A stretch of 5,419 nucleotides of DNA from DASQDN01 sp035630195 (lineage in GTDB: Bacteria; Acidobacteriota; Terriglobia; Bryobacterales; Bryobacteraceae), in the NCBI GenBank assembly GCA_035630195.1, contig DASQLD010000360.1, forward strand, positions 1 to 5,419, written 5' to 3'. The notes beneath the pieces are model-generated. The model searched no databases, was not told where the DNA came from, and worked only from the letters and a program-made list of their open reading frames with translations. Positions within the stretch are counted from its first letter, which is position 1; every line of letters begins with the position of its first letter. A program made the position numbers and the translations under genes. Below are positions 3,512-5,419 of this stretch, piece by piece.

Positions 3512-5419
3512 ATGCGACCGATAATCGCTTTCTTCCGGAATCTTCTCCACAGCGGTCGAGCCGAGCACGGGCTGGACCAAGAGCTTCGCTCGTTCATCGA
3601 TATGTCGGTCGACCAAAAGATGGCCGAGGGTATGAGTCAGCAGGAGGCCCGACGCTTCGTGCAACTGCATCTGGGAGGTATCGAGCAATGCAAGGAAGCC
3701 GTGCGCGATGTGCGTTGGGGGAATACTCTGCAACAGCTTCTGCAAGACATTCGATACTCCGCCCGTGACCTCCGACGTCATTCGGGATTCGCCGTGGTTG
3801 CCATCCTGACATTTGCCCTGGGAATCGGCGCGAACACCGCAATGTTCGCTTTGTTCGATGCCGTGCTTCTCCGCACGCTGCCCGTTGCCGAACCGCAGCA
3901 ACTGTTCCTCTTGAATGAGGTCAATCCACGCGAGCAAGGGCCTGCCAACCTGTCGTGGCCAGCGCTCCAGCGTCTCCGAAAGAGCCTCCCTTCCGGCGCG
4001 CAGCTTATTGCTCTCGCCGGACCCGCTCGATTCAACATGACCTCGATCAGCGGAGAGGTCGAACCCATTTCCGGACAATTGGTGTCCGGCAATTACTTCC
4101 CTGTGCTCGGCATTCGCGCCGCGGTGGGCCGAGTTCTCAACGAGGACGACAACCGAGATGCCGGCGTAAGCGCGGTGGCGGTTCTCAGTCACGCGGCATG
4201 GGTCAGGCGTTTCGGAGCCGATAGCCAGATCGTCGGCCGCGAGATTTCGATCAATGGGGCGGTCACAACAATTGTCGGAGTTGCAGAGCCAGGCTTCTAT
4301 GGTGTCGCCTTGGGCGCCCTGCCGGACGTTTGGCTTCCCTTGATGCTGCAGCACCAGGTCCGTTACGTCCACAACGTGGCATCGCACAACGGAGACACCA
4401 GCAAGCCTTGGCCGCCCCAGGAGAATTTGTATTGGCTGCGGGCGGTGGCTCGCGTGGCTCCCCCGTCATCGGAAGCACGCGTCGTAGCAGCGCTCGGCGT
4501 TGCGTTTGAGTATGAGCAAGACCTCGGAGCGAAACAGATCGGGCTTCCACGTGACCGGCGGCTTGCCCTTGAATCGGGCGCAAGAGGATTTACGGATCTG
4601 CGTTCGGGACTTGCCGCGCCGCTGAAAATTCTATTAAGCATGGTTGGCCTTCTGCTTCTGGTCGCCTGCGCCAACATCGCGAGCCTCGTCTTGGCCCGCG
4701 GCACGGCGCGCCGCAGGGAGTTCGCCGTTCGACTCTCTCTCGGCGCATCTCGCTCCCGGTTGTTACGCCAACTTCTGACGGAGAACCTGCTGTTGAGCGC
4801 GATCGGTGGTCTATTGGGTGTGCTGCTGGCCGTATGGGCTATGCCCGTATTGCCGCGTCTTTTCTCGATACCCGTCACTCTCGATTTGGATTACAGGATG
4901 CTCGGTGTTGCAGCCGCGCTATCTCTTCTTACAGGTCTCACCTTCGGAGCTATTCCCGCATTCCAAGCGACGCGCGTCGATTTAAATCCCTCTTTAAAAT
5001 CCGGGCCATCCGGCCCCTCTCTCGGAGTGCCGCGAATCTTCGGAAACGCCCTGGTTGTCTCGCAGATCGCCCTCTCGTTCGTTCTCGTGACCGGCGCAGC
5101 ACTACTCGGCCAGAGCCTGTTGAATCTGATGCGCACCCATCTCGGTTTCGATCGAGAGCACATCGTCACAGCGGTGCTCGACCCGCAATCGGCCGGTATT
5201 TCTCCACAACGGCTGCCCGCGCTCTACGCGCAACTCATCCATCGGATTAAGTCGGAGCCGGATGTCCGCGACGCAGCCATCTCACTCTCCAGCCTTGCCG
5301 GTGGCGGCGAGCAAAGCAGCGGAATCCACGTGCCCGGCTATGTGCCTCAACCATCAGAGCGCCCCGGAACCAAAGAGAACCTCATCTCGCCGGGATACTT
5401 CACCATCATGGGAATGCGG
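3512..5419 (+). CDS. ADOP-family ABC transporter permease (MacB/FtsX-like), 3' end outside window
   Basis: The frame is open for 636 codons from ATG 3512 to the right edge; family members are usually about 800-900 residues. An SD-like GAAGGG at 3500-3505 gives a 6-nt spacer. Residues 1-80 are the permease prefix region (DQELRSFIDM, AEGMSQQEARR). DIRYSARDLRRHSGFAVVAI (79-98) and LALGIGANTA-like FALGIGANTA (101-110) mark the first MacB core and TM1. A periplasmic domain spans about 120-365. Then come TM2 (371-393, VGLLLLVACANIASLVLARG), the cytoplasmic RRREFAVRLSLGASRSRLLR segment (400-419), TM3 (about 421-445), TM4 (about 462-484) and TM5 (about 511-536). The second periplasmic half follows from about 540 and is cut at the edge. 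The duplicated-permease layout with no ATPase in view is typical of ADOP. It presumably exports a substrate or transmits mechanical force like MacB, but substrates for this family are generally unknown. It is co-transcribed with the preceding padR. Confidence 0.93.
   Translation, partial: MRPIIAFFRNLLHSGRAEHGLDQELRSFIDMSVDQKMAEGMSQQEARRFVQLHLGGIEQCKEAVRDVRWGNTLQQLLQDIRYSARDLRRHSGFAVVAILTFALGIGANTAMFALFDAVLLRTLPVAEPQQLFLLNEVNPREQGPANLSWPALQRLRKSLPSGAQLIALAGPARFNMTSISGEVEPISGQLVSGNYFPVLGIRAAVGRVLNEDDNRDAGVSAVAVLSHAAWVRRFGADSQIVGREISINGAVTTIVGVAEPGFYGVALGALPDVWLPLMLQHQVRYVHNVASHNGDTSKPWPPQENLYWLRAVARVAPPSSEARVVAALGVAFEYEQDLGAKQIGLPRDRRLALESGARGFTDLRSGLAAPLKILLSMVGLLLLVACANIASLVLARGTARRREFAVRLSLGASRSRLLRQLLTENLLLSAIGGLLGVLLAVWAMPVLPRLFSIPVTLDLDYRMLGVAAALSLLTGLTFGAIPAFQATRVDLNPSLKSGPSGPSLGVPRIFGNALVVSQIALSFVLVTGAALLGQSLLNLMRTHLGFDREHIVTAVLDPQSAGISPQRLPALYAQLIHRIKSEPDVRDAAISLSSLAGGGEQSSGIHVPGYVPQPSERPGTKENLISPGYFTIMGMR

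Noticed and set aside
3506..4387. Long open frame (293 codons) on the minus strand
   Set aside because: It lies opposite the clear ADOP permease, has no recognisable family motif, and is a product of the codon bias of the sense strand.
4363..4878. Minus-strand frame of 171 codons, with others nearby at 4263-4583 and 3778-4092
   Set aside because: All are antisense to the permease; their Arg/Ser/Pro-rich composition is typical of shadow frames.

Overview
The window looks like chromosomal DNA of an acidobacterium, or a close relative. The best evidence is the right half, where a short PadR-family regulator is followed 2 bp later by a large permease of the ADOP type (acidobacterial duplicated orphan permease). 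This PadR/ADOP pairing is typical of Acidobacteria. Base composition is moderately GC-rich, and GTG/TTG starts with strong or absent Shine-Dalgarno (SD) sites fit that assignment.

Layout, left to right. (1) 1-255: C-terminal end of TsaB, a tRNA t6A-synthesis subunit cut by the window edge. (2) 279-498: a decayed fragment of an RNA polymerase sigma factor. It keeps region 4 only and is broken by two apparent single-base deletions. (3) 499-1023: an Mrr-like restriction endonuclease domain whose reading frame continues directly from the last helix of the sigma fragment. (4) 1024-1144: a short convergent gap with no recognised signal. (5) 1145-1993 (possibly to 2011), minus strand: a DUF2236/MpaB-Lcp-like putative heme oxygenase. 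(6) 1994-2112: a divergent intergenic region with two TTGACA boxes and a 22-bp-period TACG repeat that may be an operator. (7) 2113-2400 and 2397-3113: a PadR regulator overlapping by 4 bp (ATGA) a 238-residue membrane protein. That protein has a short acidobacterial-style N-terminal cytoplasmic segment and a compact Wzz-like (chain-length-determinant) domain between two membrane helices. (8) 3119-3160: promoter and operator region with tandem CTCCTRTAG repeats and a 10-bp inverted repeat that includes the SD of the next gene. (9) 3168-3509 and 3512 to the right edge: the second PadR regulator and the ADOP permease, which runs off the window with 636 codons visible.

The right half is therefore two consecutive PadR-plus-membrane-protein modules on the same strand. 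Each regulator is translationally linked to an envelope protein, and each has repeated sequence just ahead of it that could be its autoregulatory operator. The left half is accessory-like: a housekeeping tsaB end, a broken sigma fragment, a solitary nuclease and a lone oxygenase-family gene. I see no tRNA, rRNA, CRISPR array, insertion sequence or clear intrinsic terminator.
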